DNA of 64,000 bases from Pomphorhynchus laevis (taxonomy: Eukaryota > Acanthocephala > Palaeacanthocephala > Echinorhynchida > Pomphorhynchidae). The stretch covers positions 1 to 64,000 of the forward strand of contig WNNJ02001593.1 of assembly GCA_012934845.2 (NCBI GenBank), written 5' to 3'. How positions within the stretch are numbered: position 1 is the stretch's first letter; the number at the start of each line of letters is the position of its first letter. The notes below the pieces were generated by a model. The model made no database searches, was not told where the DNA came from, and worked only from the letters and a program-made list of their open reading frames with translations. This document shows positions 43,130-51,606 of the stretch, in pieces. The translations under genes and the position numbers were made by a program.

Positions 43130-43535
43130 GGTTACCCGCTAATAAGTCCCATAAAAACAATATGTTTGAAACCATTTTGAATTGGGTTGTTTCTGGTAGA
43201 TCGTGCGAACCGAATGCACATCGACGAAACTCTAGCCAATGCAAATCCGATTCTACATCGAAGGGAATTAATGCATTCATTATAATGGAGGGACGATCTG
43301 GAAACTCTAAGCTGCGCGATCCGTTTTAACACTTTCGACGCAGAAGGTCCAGTGCCCCCATTCGCAGCAAAAATCATCGGCACAAAGTGCGCTCTTTCGA
43401 TACGCCCAACCTTTTCATCATATTTACCTTGTTTCCTTGTTCATGATACATGAATTTGGATAAGACAGGACCAGCTGAATAGGATGGAGCAAGATGATTA
43501 AATACATTGATGTTCAGTAAGGACCGATCCGTACC
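43130..43535 (-). mobile_element. REL LINE lineage B, C-terminal fragment (copy 3)
   Basis: Minus-strand protein: DRSLLNINVFNHLAPSYS, then GTGPSASKVLKRIAQLR and LRCRIGFALARVSSMCIR. Same as the C-terminus of B1 and B2. The 3' end carries the ACCCGC-type motif (GGTTACCCGCTAATAAG). It stops within a few bases of the inverted repeat at 43538. Confidence 0.65.
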
Positions 43536-46500
43536 ATCACCAACCAATTTATTATTTTATAAAAATAATAAATTGGTTGGTGAAAATCAAAAGAGATCCT
43601 TCGAGCTTCTTCATAGGGTTTGGATGGAACCAGTTAACACGATCAAGCACATTCCTTGGAATCTTCGCCGCCGAGTTGCCAATGTTTTTTCCTCTTTAAT
43701 TCTAGAGGCATTGTGCTCAAATTCATCCAACGATTGGGAGCGTTTGCTGTGCTTTCCGAAGCTATGCCTACAGACTTCCTCAGGTCGGCACCATGCCGGA
43801 GACAACACTAGATCTAATATCAACGCGCTTATAGACAAATTCGAAAATGGAAGAGAGCGTGATTGCCTTTCCTCTTCGGGGCTTCGATCATCCAGGAAAT
43901 TCAGAGGAACTAATGATAAGAAAAATGAATTTATGGAAGTCATCGAATTGGCGAGAAATGGCAATTTCGGAAAAGCGATGCGCCGCCTTACGTCGAATAG
44001 TGCATGCGAATTTTCAGAATCTTTACGCGGTAAACTGACAGAGCTACACCCCTTACATGATGTTCTCCAAAGTCCTGGACAGCCATCTTTGAATACCCCC
44101 TTGTCGATTGACTCAGACATAGTTGAGGCCGCAGTATCATCATTCCCACCCTCTTCCTCTCCTGGCTGTTTAGGTTTGAGGGCAGAACATATTCGAGATA
44201 TGCTGTCGGTAGATCACGGGGTTTTGCTTCAACGCCTAACATCACTAGTCAACAACATGATCGCTGGTACTCTCCCGAAAGACCTCGTGCCCTTTGTCGC
44301 CGGTGCTAATCTCATGGCATTGAACAAACCAGATGGAGGGATCCGCCCCATTGCCATTGGGGAGACATTACGTCGTCTTTGCGCTAAGTGTATTTGCTCC
44401 AAACTTCGACCGCGATTTGCCGAATCCCTCCATCCGCACCAGCTCGGTGTAGCGACGCCAAACGGAATGGAACAGATAGTACATCAAGCACGTCGGCTAC
44501 AACAACTTCATGATCAAAATGTTAATTGGGTTTGGGCTAAAATCGACTTGGCTAATGCTTTTAACACGCTGAACCGGGATTCCTTCGTCAACGCGATCGA
44601 TAAGAATTTTCCAGAAATTAGTCGTTGGACATCATGGTGCTACGGCACTACCTCAAGCCTTCGGTTCGGTAGCCTGAAACCTCTTCAGTCTCGAAGAGGG
44701 GTACAACAAGGATATCCTCTTGGTCCAGTTCTATTTTGCCTGGCGATTGATCCGATTGTGGTCCAGATATCGGAGATTGAAGGTGTCAGCTTAAATAGGT
44801 GGTACCTCGACGACGGAATAATCGGCGGTACTCCTATTGCGGTGGGCGAGGCTCTGGCTCGTCTTGCTGCTAATTTTCCTGCGATTGGACTGTCTATTAA
44901 CTGGAAAAAAACCGAAGTAATTGGTAGGGAAGACAAGGTCGACTTGATAAAGAACAGATGCCCATGGATCACATTGGTCAACACCACAAAAAACTTTACA
45001 ATTCTTGGAAGTCCCATCGGGTCTAAGGAACATTGTTCGGGATACCTTGTCGATGTTGTTCTACCATCCCTGCGTCAAACTCTGGACTCGCTCGAAAATC
45101 TCCCTGACCCACAAGTTGCTTTCATCCTGCTTCGTAGCTGCGCATCCGCTCCTCGGGTAAACCATTTAATGCGCACTATAGACCCCGCCTTCGCCGAAGA
45201 GCTTTTCCGTTTGTTCGACCGCTTGATATTGAAGTGTTTTAGCAATATCACTTCTATTCAACCCGATAAGTGGGCGTGGATGCAAGCTTGCTTACCGCTG
45301 AAGATGGGAGGACTGGGCCTTCGAAGCTGCTTCCAACACTCTCAGGCAGCCTTCCTGTCTAGTGTAGACACTGTCGCTAGCCAATTAAATCTTGACCCTT
45401 TAACTTTCCCTGGGTACGAATTCGTTAAATCTATTATTCCGCAACATGTAGGCAATCCGCAAACAAATCAACGAGGATTATCTTGTCACATTGACGAAGT
45501 GTTGCGCAGCAGGCTATTGGAGAATGCCGATCGCTTCAATACTGCCCGATTATTGGCAGTTTCATGCCCACACGCGTGTGCTTGGTTACAGGCCGTCCCT
45601 AGCAAAGCCACACATATGAACTTGGCACCAAATGAATTCGTTGTGCTACTACGTCTTTGGTTAGGGTTGTCTCTCTGGAACAGTGATTATCGATGCAGAC
45701 GCTGCCTTAGGATGGCAGACAAATTCGGCTTCCACGCCTTAACATGTCAGTTTGGAGGCCACCCTGGAATTCGACATGATAGCTTGAGGGATACAGTCTT
45801 TCAAGCAGCGGTTTCTGCTGGATTGAGGGTGGCAAAGGAGGTACCCAACCTTATTCGTGGTTTGCGAGAGAGACCGGCGGACATTCTATTTTATAAGGAC
45901 CCTCCTTTAGCAGTTGATTTTGCCGTAACTAACCCTCAACAAAATGCTTATATTTCCATGGCTTCTGAGATCCCTGGCTATGCCGCAAGCAAGTATGCCA
46001 CCTGTGTCAAGGAAAGGAAATATAAACGCAAATTAGAGGAGAATGGATACAGTTTTACGGCAGCAGTTGTTGAAACTTACGGAGGATGGAACCCCCAAGG
46101 GGAAAAGCTAATTCGTTTCATTGCTCGTTCTATGTCATGTAGAAACGGTACCCCGTATTGTAGCACAGCGGGTCAGTTATTTCAGCGCTTGTCCGTCGCA
46201 CTGATGAGAGGAAATGCTAAAGCGATCCTCAAAAGTCTTGACGAGATGGGCCAACCCTTACTAGAGAAAAGTCTTGGATTTTGTGACGACCCATCTCCGC
46301 GACTCTTTTCTTTGAGCAACCTTGCACAGCCCGAGGCCCAGTCAGTTGAGATAGTTCATGACTCCAATATTCGGTCAGCTTCCGTCGTCAAAGGCGACCA
46401 TTCTGAGGTTGACATGCCTGTCCTGCAACTCATGTCTCCACGACGACCTTCGGCATATCACTCAACATCTAAACAATCAAATAATGCTTCTTTGTCACTT

Positions 46501-47931
46501 CAGCAATCACCAACAATTAAGGAGGGGTTGATATCGCTTCAACCGAATATTGATCAACATACCTATGGAACTGCAACATTATCCAGATTAACACTTGCAC
46601 CATTTTTGAACCTTCCATTTGGAAATTCAAATTGTACTGAAATACAACAAAATATTTTTGGCACTATTCAGACAAATCGACATGCAGTTCAAAACCTTCT
46701 AAGTAATAATTTGGCTCAAAGACTTATGAGTAATCCTGCATTGCTTAGTTCAATTAAGCTTAACAATCCACAAATGCAAAGAGTGAGGGAGCAGAACCAC
46801 GAGGTTTCACAATTCGTTAACAATCCGGATTTAATGTGTCAAACAATTGAAATGATTCGTATTCCTACAACTATACAGGAAATTACGAGAAACCATGACA
46901 GAGCCCTGATTAACCTTGAGAGATTACCGAGCGGATATAAAGTTCGACAGAGAATTTATCGCGATTTTCAAGAACCAATGCTTAATGTGGCACATGAGCA
47001 GTTTGGCGATAACCCTCTGAATACTTATTCTAGTTCATCTGGTACAGCTAACACTAGTCAAGTAGGAACTGAAAATACAAACCTCCTGCCAAACCCGGTG
47101 GCATCTCAGAATACTACATTTCAAATCGATTCGTCTAGTTCATATGTATCTAATTCAAACCGTTTAGAGTCGCCTTTGCAATCTACGTCAAGCGAAAACA
47201 CTAATCGGTATTCTACGATGAACCCTCAACAATTATTAGTAGTCGATGCTGAAAATCCTCTCATGTTATTCGACATGTTGCGGGCATCCAGTTTTAACCC
47301 AAATATGAATAATTCTCTTTGCGATCCTGGTATTCTACTTAATCTGCTTAAGATTCTTCTTAATCTGCTGCGTACATATGAATTTATACAGGACGAAGGA
47401 CAAAGAGAACAAGTACATCGTGTAATTCATGAGTTTATGAGTCAGTGGCCAATACCTGAAATTCGTGCTCTATGCACAAATACTCGAGCATTGAGGACGA
47501 TTGTACAAATTCTAAAGAATCTAATTCGTCTTAGGGACACATCCCCACAAGTATATTCACAGTTGATATCTTCAAATATAAGCGGTCTAGTCGATAATCA
47601 AATGAATAGTCAACCTACTTCATCTGATGTGGATTCTTTTCGATCACCAAGCAATAGACAAACAGCTTATGCAACAACAGTATTTCAAAATTTACAATAC
47701 TCAAATCAAGATTATACTGCTTCGTTGTTTCAACCATTAGATCGTCTTCATCTCCAGCAACATCAGCCGACAAATCAACAACCAAACCAAACTCAAGAAC
47801 ATCTTTATGCATCCGAACTTGTACAAATGCAGACATTGGGATTACATAGCCGTGATACTAATCTGGAAGAGCTTGCTGCATCTATGGGGGACGCAAAAAT
47901 GGCTGTGGAACGTAATGAAGATTTTGATTGA
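43507..47931 (+). CDS. LINE RT-REL polyprotein fused in frame to ubiquilin STI1-UBA
   Basis: A 1,474-codon frame without a stop. Residues 1-26 come from the antisense of LINE B3 and the inverted repeat, so the true start is doubtful; translation could also begin at M39 or within a spliced transcript. Residues about 35-980 are an intact lineage C LINE. They include RT blocks RPIAIGETLRRLCAK, WAKIDLANAFNTLN and QQGYPLGPVLF, the catalytic NRWYLDDGIIGG near residue 430, a zinc knuckle near 730, and the REL blocks RPADILFY, AVDFAVT, KERKY and VVETYGGW (790-865). From about residue 985 the protein is ubiquilin: STI1-like NPQMQRV, NNPDLMCQTIEM, NHDRALINLERLPSGY and QEPMLNVAHEQFGDNP, and a UBA near 1433-1470. 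The ubiquitin-like domain is missing. Confidence 0.85.
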   Translation: MMFSKDRSVPSPTNLLFYKNNKLVGENQKRSFELLHRVWMEPVNTIKHIPWNLRRRVANVFSSLILEALCSNSSNDWERLLCFPKLCLQTSSGRHHAGDNTRSNINALIDKFENGRERDCLSSSGLRSSRKFRGTNDKKNEFMEVIELARNGNFGKAMRRLTSNSACEFSESLRGKLTELHPLHDVLQSPGQPSLNTPLSIDSDIVEAAVSSFPPSSSPGCLGLRAEHIRDMLSVDHGVLLQRLTSLVNNMIAGTLPKDLVPFVAGANLMALNKPDGGIRPIAIGETLRRLCAKCICSKLRPRFAESLHPHQLGVATPNGMEQIVHQARRLQQLHDQNVNWVWAKIDLANAFNTLNRDSFVNAIDKNFPEISRWTSWCYGTTSSLRFGSLKPLQSRRGVQQGYPLGPVLFCLAIDPIVVQISEIEGVSLNRWYLDDGIIGGTPIAVGEALARLAANFPAIGLSINWKKTEVIGREDKVDLIKNRCPWITLVNTTKNFTILGSPIGSKEHCSGYLVDVVLPSLRQTLDSLENLPDPQVAFILLRSCASAPRVNHLMRTIDPAFAEELFRLFDRLILKCFSNITSIQPDKWAWMQACLPLKMGGLGLRSCFQHSQAAFLSSVDTVASQLNLDPLTFPGYEFVKSIIPQHVGNPQTNQRGLSCHIDEVLRSRLLENADRFNTARLLAVSCPHACAWLQAVPSKATHMNLAPNEFVVLLRLWLGLSLWNSDYRCRRCLRMADKFGFHALTCQFGGHPGIRHDSLRDTVFQAAVSAGLRVAKEVPNLIRGLRERPADILFYKDPPLAVDFAVTNPQQNAYISMASEIPGYAASKYATCVKERKYKRKLEENGYSFTAAVVETYGGWNPQGEKLIRFIARSMSCRNGTPYCSTAGQLFQRLSVALMRGNAKAILKSLDEMGQPLLEKSLGFCDDPSPRLFSLSNLAQPEAQSVEIVHDSNIRSASVVKGDHSEVDMPVLQLMSPRRPSAYHSTSKQSNNASLSLQQSPTIKEGLISLQPNIDQHTYGTATLSRLTLAPFLNLPFGNSNCTEIQQNIFGTIQTNRHAVQNLLSNNLAQRLMSNPALLSSIKLNNPQMQRVREQNHEVSQFVNNPDLMCQTIEMIRIPTTIQEITRNHDRALINLERLPSGYKVRQRIYRDFQEPMLNVAHEQFGDNPLNTYSSSSGTANTSQVGTENTNLLPNPVASQNTTFQIDSSSSYVSNSNRLESPLQSTSSENTNRYSTMNPQQLLVVDAENPLMLFDMLRASSFNPNMNNSLCDPGILLNLLKILLNLLRTYEFIQDEGQREQVHRVIHEFMSQWPIPEIRALCTNTRALRTIVQILKNLIRLRDTSPQVYSQLISSNISGLVDNQMNSQPTSSDVDSFRSPSNRQTAYATTVFQNLQYSNQDYTASLFQPLDRLHLQQHQPTNQQPNQTQEHLYASELVQMQTLGLHSRDTNLEELAASMGDAKMAVERNEDFD
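43538..43582. repeat. Perfect inverted repeat, 21-bp arms, 3-nt loop
   Basis: CACCAACCAATTTATTATTTT at 43538-43558, loop ATA, exact reverse complement to 43582. It lies exactly at the boundary between reversed LINE B3 and forward LINE C3. Confidence 0.95.
43585..46456 (+). mobile_element. REL-endonuclease LINE, lineage C, copy 3 (open, lacks both ends)
   Basis: The element part of the fused frame. Compared with C1 and C2 it lacks the leader and zinc head. Its natural stop and 3' untranslated region are absent: the coding region passes straight into ubiquilin. GC content falls visibly at about 46456, where the LINE-like tail (PVLQLMSPRRPSAY) gives way to AT-rich codons. Confidence 0.75.
46459..47931 (+). 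CDS. UBQLN: Ubiquilin C-terminal half (STI1 repeats and UBA)
   Basis: Around 490 residues. FLNLPFGNSNCTEIQQ to NPLNTYSSSSGT matches the first STI1 pair and the linker of animal ubiquilins almost block for block, including LNNPQMQRV, FVNNPDLM, NHDRALINLE and FQEPMLN. DPGILLNLLKILLNLLRTYEF with LISSNI is the second, more diverged STI1 region. The end (YASELVQMQTLGLHSRDTN, LEELAASMGDAKMAVERN) is a UBA domain that in the family binds ubiquitin; its usual M-G-F loop is L-G-L here. Ubiquilins shuttle ubiquitinated proteins to the proteasome. The N-terminal ubiquitin-like domain is not present anywhere in the window. No introns are seen. Confidence 0.85.
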   Translation, partial: HSTSKQSNNASLSLQQSPTIKEGLISLQPNIDQHTYGTATLSRLTLAPFLNLPFGNSNCTEIQQNIFGTIQTNRHAVQNLLSNNLAQRLMSNPALLSSIKLNNPQMQRVREQNHEVSQFVNNPDLMCQTIEMIRIPTTIQEITRNHDRALINLERLPSGYKVRQRIYRDFQEPMLNVAHEQFGDNPLNTYSSSSGTANTSQVGTENTNLLPNPVASQNTTFQIDSSSSYVSNSNRLESPLQSTSSENTNRYSTMNPQQLLVVDAENPLMLFDMLRASSFNPNMNNSLCDPGILLNLLKILLNLLRTYEFIQDEGQREQVHRVIHEFMSQWPIPEIRALCTNTRALRTIVQILKNLIRLRDTSPQVYSQLISSNISGLVDNQMNSQPTSSDVDSFRSPSNRQTAYATTVFQNLQYSNQDYTASLFQPLDRLHLQQHQPTNQQPNQTQEHLYASELVQMQTLGLHSRDTNLEELAASMGDAKMAVERNEDFD

Positions 47932-48062
47932 TTGACTATAGCTTATTTAGAATTGTTCATTTTATAATTATATTAAATACACAGAATTTAACACAGAATT
48001 ATTTATTATTCACACTGTTAGGTTAAGTTTGTTTAAGCTGAAATTATTTGTTTAAATAATAA

Positions 48063-48068
48063 TTTATT
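48063..48068 (-). terminator. Candidate polyadenylation signal of eIF4A
   Basis: TTTATT on the plus strand gives AATAAA on the minus strand, about 160 bases past the eIF4A stop codon. Another lies at 48002-48007. Confidence 0.35.
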
Positions 48069-48126
48069 ATTATCATCTGATACAATATGAAATTAATATA
48101 AAAAACGTAAAGAGTGCCTATCTTTC

Positions 48127-48132
48127 AATAAA
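48127..48132 (+). terminator. Polyadenylation signal downstream of ubiquilin (AATAAA)
   Basis: The first canonical hexamer on the plus strand, 196 bases after the stop. It lies within the region that would also be the 3' untranslated region of the converging eIF4A gene. Confidence 0.35.
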
Positions 48133-48228
48133 ATAGACGCTAGCTGTTAATTTCTTGTAAACATCAAAATTAAGATTTCTTTTTAATTACTTTTTCTGAA
48201 ATTTTTCTCGATATTTTAACCAATAAAC

Positions 48229-49443
48229 TTAGATTAATAGCTCACTAACGTTCATCGGCATCTCTTCAATTGTTGTTTTGTAGAATTCTTCAAGTGATTT
48301 TAATGTAGATTGGTCTTCATTAGTTACAAAATTAATGGCGATACCTTTTCTGCCAAATCTTCCTCCGCGACCTATACGATGTATATAGTTTTCACGGTCT
48401 TTAGGTAGATCATAGTTAATAACTAACGACACTTGATGAACGTCAATCCCCCTAGCCAGAAGATCCGTGGTTAGTAGAACTCTAGATGAACCCAGAAGAA
48501 ATTTGGACATAATTTCATTTCGTTCCTCCTGTGGCATTTCTCCATGGATCGCGGACACCGTGTGTTCACGCATTGTCATCTCATTCATCAACCATTCAAC
48601 CATACGTTTAGTATTACAAAATATAACCGATTGCGTTACTTGTAAGCTTTCATATAAGTCACACAATGTAGCTAGCTTATTTTCATCTCGTTCAACGTTA
48701 ACGTAAAATTGTTTAATGCCCTCAAGCGTAAGCTCTTCCTTCTTTACCAGAATTCGAATAGGATCACGCATAAATGCATTAGTAACTTCCAGCACGCTCT
48801 CCGGCATAGTGGCAGACATCAAAACAACCTGTAGATCTTCGTTCATCACCTGAAATATGTTGTATATTTGCTCTGTAAATCCTTTGGACAGCATTTCATC
48901 AGCCTCATCAAGGATAAATAGACGAATGCTTTTAGCATTAAGTACACCACGACTTATCATATCAAGTACTCTGCCAGGTGTGCCGACTAGAACTTGCACT
49001 CCAACCTTAAGTATACTAAGATCTGTATCAATGCTTGTACCACCCGTGCAAGAATGACATCTAATATCTAGATAATCCCCTAATGCCAAAACAACTTTTT
49101 GAATTTGTCTAGCCAACTCGCGGGTTGGTGCGAGTATTAAAGCCTGACATTCAGAGCTTCGACTATCTATACCTTGTAATGCTGCTATAGTATAAGTCGC
49201 TGTTTTACCAGTACCAGATTGAGCTTGAGCAATAACGTCACGTCCCTTGATAATTGGCATAATCGCTCTTTGTTGAATAGCTGATGGGGTTTCGAAACCA
49301 TAAGCGTATATTCCTCTGAGTAAAGGTTCTCTTAGATTCATTGCGTCAAACGAAGAAACGGATTCGTCATAGTTTGATTCTATCATTGCACCTGACGACT
49401 GCATTGAAGAAAATTGATCAAAACCATATGCGGCTGAGGTCAT
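48229..49443 (-). CDS. EIF4A: Eukaryotic initiation factor 4A, DEAD-box RNA helicase
   Basis: 404 residues, the normal length of eIF4A (human 406). All helicase motifs are present: Q motif around FETPSAIQQ (50-58), AQSGTGKT (74-81), PTRELARQ (106-113), TPGR (155-158), DEAD (179-182), SAT (210-212), IFCNTKR (274-280), [10 protein letters not shown] (325-334) and HRIGRGGR (355-362). [18 protein letters not shown] and GRGGRFG mark it as eIF4A1/2 type, not eIF4A3, whose corresponding words are STDVWARGLD and GRSGRYG. It unwinds mRNA 5' ends for ribosome loading in the cytoplasm. The first ATG is used. No introns. Convergent with the ubiquilin frame, 297 bases apart. Confidence 0.97.
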   Translation of the reverse strand: MTSAAYGFDQFSSMQSSGAMIESNYDESVSSFDAMNLREPLLRGIYAYGFETPSAIQQRAIMPIIKGRDVIAQAQSGTGKTATYTIAALQGIDSRSSECQALILAPTRELARQIQKVVLALGDYLDIRCHSCTGGTSIDTDLSILKVGVQVLVGTPGRVLDMISRGVLNAKSIRLFILDEADEMLSKGFTEQIYNIFQVMNEDLQVVLMSATMPESVLEVTNAFMRDPIRILVKKEELTLEGIKQFYVNVERDENKLATLCDLYESLQVTQSVIFCNTKRMVEWLMNEMTMREHTVSAIHGEMPQEERNEIMSKFLLGSSRVLLTTDLLARGIDVHQVSLVINYDLPKDRENYIHRIGRGGRFGRKGIAINFVTNEDQSTLKSLEEFYKTTIEEMPMNVSELLI

Positions 49444-49680
49444 TTTATCTAAAATAAAGTATGTTACAAAAATAAAATAATGGATCTTAAAGTGTGTTAA
49501 TAAAAATATTTTCTAAAATAAAAACGCAATCATAATGGCACACATTTGTTCATCCAACAAACCCTATTCAACAGATTTAATATAAAAAAAATAATTTCGG
49601 ATAAATTAATAATTTATTTTGTAAGAAATATCACAATAACAACAACAATTTATTGACAAAAAAAACAAATAATACACAAG
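49444..49680. other. Upstream region of eIF4A
   Basis: AT-rich, no transposon sequence recognised; the promoter of eIF4A should lie here. No individual site can be supported. Confidence 0.4.
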
Positions 49681-50175
49681 ATTTGTACTGTCAACCACTA
49701 GTCCGGGAGTCGGTTCGTAGAGGCAGTGCACGACACAAACCACTCTAGACATTGTGATCCTGGGCGACAGACAAAGAGTTTAGCCAAAGGCGGTCTTCGG
49801 CCAGTTTCGATATTTGATCCCTCCACGGTATCGAGATTTACCTCGAGGTCTCTTTTTAGAGTCCAGCTTGGAAAACCCTCTGAGGAAGGCAATCCCTAGA
49901 CATCCTCATAACGTGTCCTAGTCACCTCAGCTGACTTTCTCCGATGTGGAGAAGCAGACTTTACTCCGAGTCCATACTGGATGACTGAATTCCTAATCTT
50001 ATCTCTAAGGCTAAGGTCGCCACACTGCGAATGAACCCAATTTCGGTCGTCTGTGTCCGAGATATCATTCTTTCTGTCATAACCCTAAGTTTATGACCAT
50101 AGGTTAATATAGGAACAAAGATTGCGTGGTAAACCGAAAGCTTCGCCCGAAGACTCAACTCCCGCTTCACTAAAC
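49681..50175 (-). mobile_element. AP-endonuclease LINE (lineage G), 3' fragment
   Basis: The minus strand encodes KRELSLRAKLSVYHAIFVPIL, TYGHKLRVMTERM and, past some stops, LLLHIGESQLRLGHVMRM-like sequence. This is the well-known YGHELWVMTERMRSR / SQLRWLGH region at the C-terminus of many animal LINEs. Its end matches 15497-15625. The endonuclease of the same type of LINE is at 55.1-55.9 kb. Confidence 0.7.
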
Positions 50176-50189
50176 ATTAAAAAACTACT

Positions 50190-50467
50190 TTTTATTTAAA
50201 ACGTAAAGATAAAATATTTAAATTTACAAAAAAAACATATTTTTGCATGTGCATTCATGTATACCGTGTAATATAAAATATAATACATTAAATAATGAAA
50301 TTTTTTAGAATTGCAACAATTTGTAAGGATATTAATTTTCTTCAAAATCATTAAAATCATTAAATATAATTTAAATAATATGTATATATTATTTATAATA
50401 TATATAAATAATATATTTATAAATAATATAATTTAATATCATTTAAATAATTTAATTTTTTTCACTA
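50190..50467 (+). mobile_element. PLE RT fragment, first piece of a split copy
   Basis: 50193-50350 matches the PLE segment that reads RKDDIFKFT to IGFLQN. The 3' continuation lies at 53559 and then at 54519. The piece is more diverged than other copies. Confidence 0.65.
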
Positions 50468-50504
50468 GTTAAAAAATTGTCTTGATTGTTAAATACTTAC
50501 AACG

Positions 50505-50572
50505 CTCAACGACTTTCAGACGCTCAATGACTTTCAGACCTCAACGACTTTCAAACACTCAACGACTTTCAA
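50505..50572 (+). repeat. Four tandem units in the LINE I leader
   Basis: Units of about 17 bases, CTCAACGACTTTCAAAC with small variations, immediately upstream of the coding region. Confidence 0.8.
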
Positions 50573-50611
50573 ACGAGGGCGAACTCATTTGCTTCGATTG
50601 TTCGATTCCGA

Positions 50612-51496
50612 ATGAAAATGTGCATTCTCGGGTCTCAACGTGCTCCAATCATTGGCTACAGAAATATTCGTAGTTTAATTTCGAATCTTGATGATGTTAG
50701 AGTTTGGACGCATTCTACGCATACAGACGTGTTGGCTATTTCTGAGGTGTGGTCACACGATGCCATTTATGATAACGTAGTATCTATTCCAGGTTATCAA
50801 TTGTTACGTTCAGATAGATGCCCTCCTAAGAGGGGTGGTGAAGTAGTACTTTATGTTCAGGATAGGAACGTTATTAGCAATATAGTCAGATATTCAAATA
50901 AAGAAGGGACTTGTGAGTGCTTAATATTTGATCCTGTTATATATTGCCTCCACGTTTCATTGGGTGTTCTTTATCGAACACGCAAATCAGCCATTTTAGA
51001 TGATGAGCTGATGCATATTTTTACTAGAGCTTGTAGTAGGCGTGATCACTCGTTCATCTTAGTTGGTGATTTTAATCTACCGACCCTGGTGATTGATCAA
51101 GATGGCAACAGTATTATTGGTAACTGTTTCAGTGAGGATAAGAATCTATGGGAGTTCTTGGTGTGTAATCAATTACTCATTCAGCATGTATCTGCTCCTA
51201 CTAGATTTGGCACTGATAGCGTACGTTCTATACTTGATCTTGTATTTTCTCAAAGAGATGGTCAGATATGTGATCTATCCCACAATCCTCCAATAGGAGG
51301 AAGTGATCACTGTGTTTTGGTGTTTAAGCTGACTATAGCTTCAGATATTCTTGCAATCGATGCCGAACTTGCATTGACGAAGATATCATGGCATTATGTT
51401 AATGTTAAGATGTTACAACAATTTGTGTCCTCGTTGAACTTTGAGTGTGGTGATGTTGAAGCCAGGAACGTTGGTATTTCATTCGAGATTTACTAA
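50612..51496 (+). CDS. LINE I AP endonuclease
   Basis: 294 residues with the AP-endonuclease order: GYRNIRSL (metal-binding N), AISEVWSHD (E), VSLGVLYRT, FILVGDFNLPT (D and N) and PPIGGSDHCVLVFKL (catalytic SDH). The enzyme nicks target DNA to start reverse transcription. Ends at 51496; reading continues in another frame into the RT, so ORF2 has a break there. Confidence 0.75.
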   Translation: MKMCILGSQRAPIIGYRNIRSLISNLDDVRVWTHSTHTDVLAISEVWSHDAIYDNVVSIPGYQLLRSDRCPPKRGGEVVLYVQDRNVISNIVRYSNKEGTCECLIFDPVIYCLHVSLGVLYRTRKSAILDDELMHIFTRACSRRDHSFILVGDFNLPTLVIDQDGNSIIGNCFSEDKNLWEFLVCNQLLIQHVSAPTRFGTDSVRSILDLVFSQRDGQICDLSHNPPIGGSDHCVLVFKLTIASDILAIDAELALTKISWHYVNVKMLQQFVSSLNFECGDVEARNVGISFEIY

Positions 51497-51606
51497 TTCG
51501 TATATCTAATTATTTTGCTCCGCGTAGATTAATACGTAAAACTGCTCATAAGAAGCCTCCGTGGTTTGACAGTAGTCTACGTGAAGCTCTCAAAATACGC
51601 AACACT

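Noticed and set aside
43611-45033. Long minus-strand frames opposite the LINE-ubiquilin frame
   Set aside because: They are shadows of a strongly coding plus-strand frame and show no domain.
40335-46456. Ubiquitin-like domain of ubiquilin upstream of the fused frame
   Set aside because: No stretch in any frame resembles the domain; the upstream sequence is LINE C2, reversed LINE B3 and AT-rich spacer.
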